From NCBI RefSeq assembly GCF_002943425.1, contig NZ_PTRA01000001.1, positions 1,798,001 through 1,862,000 on the forward strand: DNA of 64,000 nucleotides, written 5' to 3'. The notes under the pieces were generated by a model, which was given only the letters and a program-made list of their open reading frames with translations, made no database searches and had not been told where the DNA came from. The translations under genes were made by a program, and so were the position numbers. Positions 61,583 to 64,000 of the stretch are shown piece by piece. Source of the stretch: Siphonobacter curvatus. GTDB lineage: Bacteria; Bacteroidota; Bacteroidia; Cytophagales; Spirosomataceae. How positions within the stretch are numbered: position 1 is the first letter of the stretch; each line of letters starts with the position of its first letter.

Positions 61583-64000
61583 ATGTTTACGATTTACGCG
61601 GCTTCGGCGGGGTCAGGAAAGACTTTTACGCTTGCCAAAGAGTTTCTGAAACTGGCTCTATCGAGTCATCCAAACGAAGAAGGCCTGTTGCAGTTTAGTC
61701 CTTCGTACTTCCAGCATATTCTGGCCGTAACGTTTACGAATGATGCGGCTCATGAGATGAAAAGCCGAATCCTGCAAACCCTGCAGGGGATCAGCCGATA
61801 CCGTACGCTCGACGAAACAGCTCGGCGGAAAGTAGAAGCCTACCGACAACTGCTCTTACAGGAAATCACGGACCCTCAGACGGGGCAACTGATTACGGAA
61901 GCGGAACTCGAAAAACGTTCGGCTCAAACCTTTCAGGTACTCCTCCATCAGTATAGCCGATTATCTGTTTCCACCATCGATAGCTTTACGCAACGGGTAG
62001 TGGCGGCGTTTACAGAAGAACTAGGTATTCCCTATAACTTTGAAGTAAGTCTGGAATCGGATGTGATTGTAGCCGCCGGAGTAGAACAGCTACTTAGTAA
62101 AGTGGGGCAAACGGAGTTTAGCCAACTGACGCTGGTACTGGAAGAACTCGTGGCCGAAATGGCGGACGAAGGCAAAAGCTGGACTTCTCTGCGAACGGAA
62201 CTACAAACCGTGGGCAAGAAAATTCTGGATGATAAACATCGGGATGCCCTGCAAAAGCTAGCTGAACTCAGTGCGGAAGACTTTTGGGAAATACGCCGAC
62301 AGATCCGTGAATACTGCCAGTGTCAGGAGGAAGAATACCGCCGCCTGGGCCGTCTGGCTATGGAACTCATTGAGGAGAAGGCAACGCTGACCATTAGTGA
62401 TTTTAATTACGGAGCCACGGGGGCCGCCGGTTTTCTGCAAAAGGTACGCGACGGACAGAAGAAGTTCGCCGAAGGCGTTTCCTCGCGTTTACAGGCCGTC
62501 ATCCGGCGGGAGCAAAACTGGATGAAAGCCAAAACACCTCTGCTGATTCTTTCGCAGTTCGAACGTATTGAAGCAGAGCTGGAAGTGGTGGGCCGTGAAG
62601 TGATCAATCTGTACGAGAGTCAGATTGAAAAATATACCCTGTGTCAGGAGTTAGAGAAACACCTGCACAAACTGGCCCTGCTCAAGCAACTGTCCGATGA
62701 AGTAAAAGCTATTGAGGATCACTCCGGGCAAATTCACATCTCCCGATTCAACCAGTCCATTCTCAACATTGTACTGGAAGAGCCCGTACCTTTTTTGTAC
62801 GAACGACTCGGGGAGAAGTTTCATCACATCCTCATTGACGAGTTTCAGGATACATCACAACTTCAGTGGCTGAACTTTATGCCGCTGATTGACAACAGCT
62901 TATCCTCCAGTCACTACAACCTCGTGGTGGGTGACGCAAAGCAAAGTATCTACCGGTTTCGGGGGGGAGAAATGGAGCAGCTGGTCCATCTTCACCAAAA
63001 TAAAGGCAGTGATCTGTCGCCCATGTTACCGCCCGGGAATACCATTAACTGGAACGTAGGCGATCGTCTGCTGACCATTTCCCGGCATTTGCAACCGGAG
63101 GTGCTCAACTACAATCGGCGGAGCTGTAAGGAAATTGTGGATTTCAACAATGACCTGCTAAAGCATGTGCTGGATCATCAGATTCGGGAAGAGTGGCAGG
63201 TGACGCCGCGAATTTATCAGACCTATTTTCAGAAAACGCCCGAAGTTAATCCTAAGTGCGGTGGACACGTACAGATCGATTTTCTGGAAACGGAGGCGGA
63301 TACCGAACCAACGCCCGCTTTTGTCATCAACCAAATCAACGCCTGTCGGGCCGAAGGATATACGTACAAGGATATTGCCATTTTGTGTCGAAAAAACCGG
63401 CACGCCCGGCTCCTGGCGGATACCTTGACCGCACACCGGATTCCGGTTATTTCCGCCGATTCACTCCTGGTGAGTGCCTCGGTAGCGGTGAATTTAGTCA
63501 TGGCGTTTTTGCGGGTTCTGGATGCACCCGATCAGCCACTGGTCAAATACGAAGCGGCCTACCTGTATCTGAAGGACATTCAGGGGAAAGTTCCGAATGA
63601 GGAAATCAACACCCGGATCCGGGCTATGGTAGAATCGACGGACTGGAAAGCCTTCTGGACGTGGCTGAAAGAAGAAGGACAAACCCTGGAGCCTTCGGTG
63701 TTACGAAAATTCGGACTGTTTGAACTTTGCGAAGAACTGATTGCCCGTTTTCGGCTATTCGACGTACCCGCTCAGGCTCCGTACCTGTTTCGGTTTCTGG
63801 ACTACGCCCAGGATTTTTCCGTTCGAAAAAGCGGCCATCTGAGCGATTTCGTACAGGATTGGGAACAGCAAAAAAACAAATTGTGCGTCAATACCCCCGA
63901 AGGTAGTGACGCCGTGACCATTCAGACGATCCACAAGTCGAAAGGAATGGAGTACGGGGTCGTCTTGTTACCGTACGCCAATTGGAGCTTCACGTCGAAT
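61583..64000 (+). CDS. UvrD/RecB-like DNA helicase (AddA-type), partial at window end
   Basis: Open for 806 codons and cut off by the window. It starts MFTIYAASAGSGKTFTLAKE with the Walker A P-loop (AGSGKT) eight codons in, then motif Ia AVTFTNDAAHEMKSRI, a long helical insert, STIDSF, Walker B HHILIDEFQDTSQLQW, motif III VVGDAKQSIYRFRGGE, and motif V TIHKSKGMEYGVVLLP near the end. This is the superfamily 1 UvrD order with the DEFQDT signature. In Bacteroidota such proteins form the AddA/RecB-like half of a recombination nuclease, with a C-terminal PD-(D/E)XK domain. That domain would lie beyond the window. The start fits the P-loop at residue 11 and is preceded by a terminator. Confidence 0.92.
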   Translation, partial: MFTIYAASAGSGKTFTLAKEFLKLALSSHPNEEGLLQFSPSYFQHILAVTFTNDAAHEMKSRILQTLQGISRYRTLDETARRKVEAYRQLLLQEITDPQTGQLITEAELEKRSAQTFQVLLHQYSRLSVSTIDSFTQRVVAAFTEELGIPYNFEVSLESDVIVAAGVEQLLSKVGQTEFSQLTLVLEELVAEMADEGKSWTSLRTELQTVGKKILDDKHRDALQKLAELSAEDFWEIRRQIREYCQCQEEEYRRLGRLAMELIEEKATLTISDFNYGATGAAGFLQKVRDGQKKFAEGVSSRLQAVIRREQNWMKAKTPLLILSQFERIEAELEVVGREVINLYESQIEKYTLCQELEKHLHKLALLKQLSDEVKAIEDHSGQIHISRFNQSILNIVLEEPVPFLYERLGEKFHHILIDEFQDTSQLQWLNFMPLIDNSLSSSHYNLVVGDAKQSIYRFRGGEMEQLVHLHQNKGSDLSPMLPPGNTINWNVGDRLLTISRHLQPEVLNYNRRSCKEIVDFNNDLLKHVLDHQIREEWQVTPRIYQTYFQKTPEVNPKCGGHVQIDFLETEADTEPTPAFVINQINACRAEGYTYKDIAILCRKNRHARLLADTLTAHRIPVISADSLLVSASVAVNLVMAFLRVLDAPDQPLVKYEAAYLYLKDIQGKVPNEEINTRIRAMVESTDWKAFWTWLKEEGQTLEPSVLRKFGLFELCEELIARFRLFDVPAQAPYLFRFLDYAQDFSVRKSGHLSDFVQDWEQQKNKLCVNTPEGSDAVTIQTIHKSKGMEYGVVLLPYANWSFTSN

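Noticed and set aside
1-64000. CRISPR array, prophage, transposon or antiphage system
   Set aside because: No regular repeat-spacer series, transposase, integrase, capsid, toxin-antitoxin pair or restriction gene was seen. The helicase at 61583 is AddA/RecB-like housekeeping recombination by its motifs.

Overview
The window (about 50% G+C by eye) comes from a member of the Bacteroidota, most likely order Cytophagales; a Spirosomataceae- or Siphonobacter-like organism is my tentative guess. The evidence is a protein with a C-terminal type IX secretion sorting domain, many signal-peptide lipoproteins, a Rho factor with a long disordered insert, weak Shine-Dalgarno sites, and repeated promoter -7 elements of the Bacteroidota form TAnnTTTG placed 35-80 bases before gene starts. 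It is ordinary chromosome: I see no phage, insertion sequence, integrase, CRISPR array or rRNA operon.

Layout. 0-9 kb: cysteine desulfurase, an AmpG-like permease on the other strand, and an RND efflux operon in the order outer-membrane factor, permease, adaptor. 9-17 kb: exported proteins of unknown role (a large lipoprotein, a cytochrome c/VCBS protein, two tandem Ig-like lipoproteins), a GH92 glycosidase and two identical tRNA-Arg genes. 17-20.5 kb: a minus-strand cluster for murein peptide recycling (L-Ala-D/L-Glu epimerase, an AONS-like PLP enzyme, NlpC/P60 peptidase). 20.5-30 kb: EEP hydrolase, AGE/cellobiose epimerase, molybdenum cofactor genes moeA, moaC and mobA around a dipeptidyl peptidase IV, then an MscS channel. 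30-39 kb: rho with a structured leader, an OmpA protein followed by two paralogous membrane helix-hairpin-helix proteins, M42 peptidase, DUF502 protein, aroA. 39-48 kb: Crp-type regulator, purine permease with an exported MTA/SAH nucleosidase, then Ldh-type dehydrogenase, mltG, thioesterase, BrkB-like protein, glycosyltransferase and YciO-like protein, meeting an LpxL-like acyltransferase head-on. 48-57 kb: WbqC protein, clpC, pseudouridine synthase, two small DUF proteins, and a 1146-residue SGNH/Ig-repeat/T9SS protein. 57-64 kb: hisG-hisD-hisC without hisB, a small outer-membrane protein, and the first 806 codons of a UvrD/RecB-like helicase cut by the window end.

Recurring themes are envelope maintenance (murein recycling, MltG, LpxL-like, RND efflux, MscS, OmpA) and clean, often very long, intrinsic terminators between convergent genes. 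The most notable points are a GH92 enzyme with Gln at the usual catalytic acid, an RND permease that has lost part of the standard proton relay, a PLP enzyme set inside a murein-recycling operon, a hairpin-enclosed rho leader, and an unexplained structured minus-strand segment near 10.8 kb.
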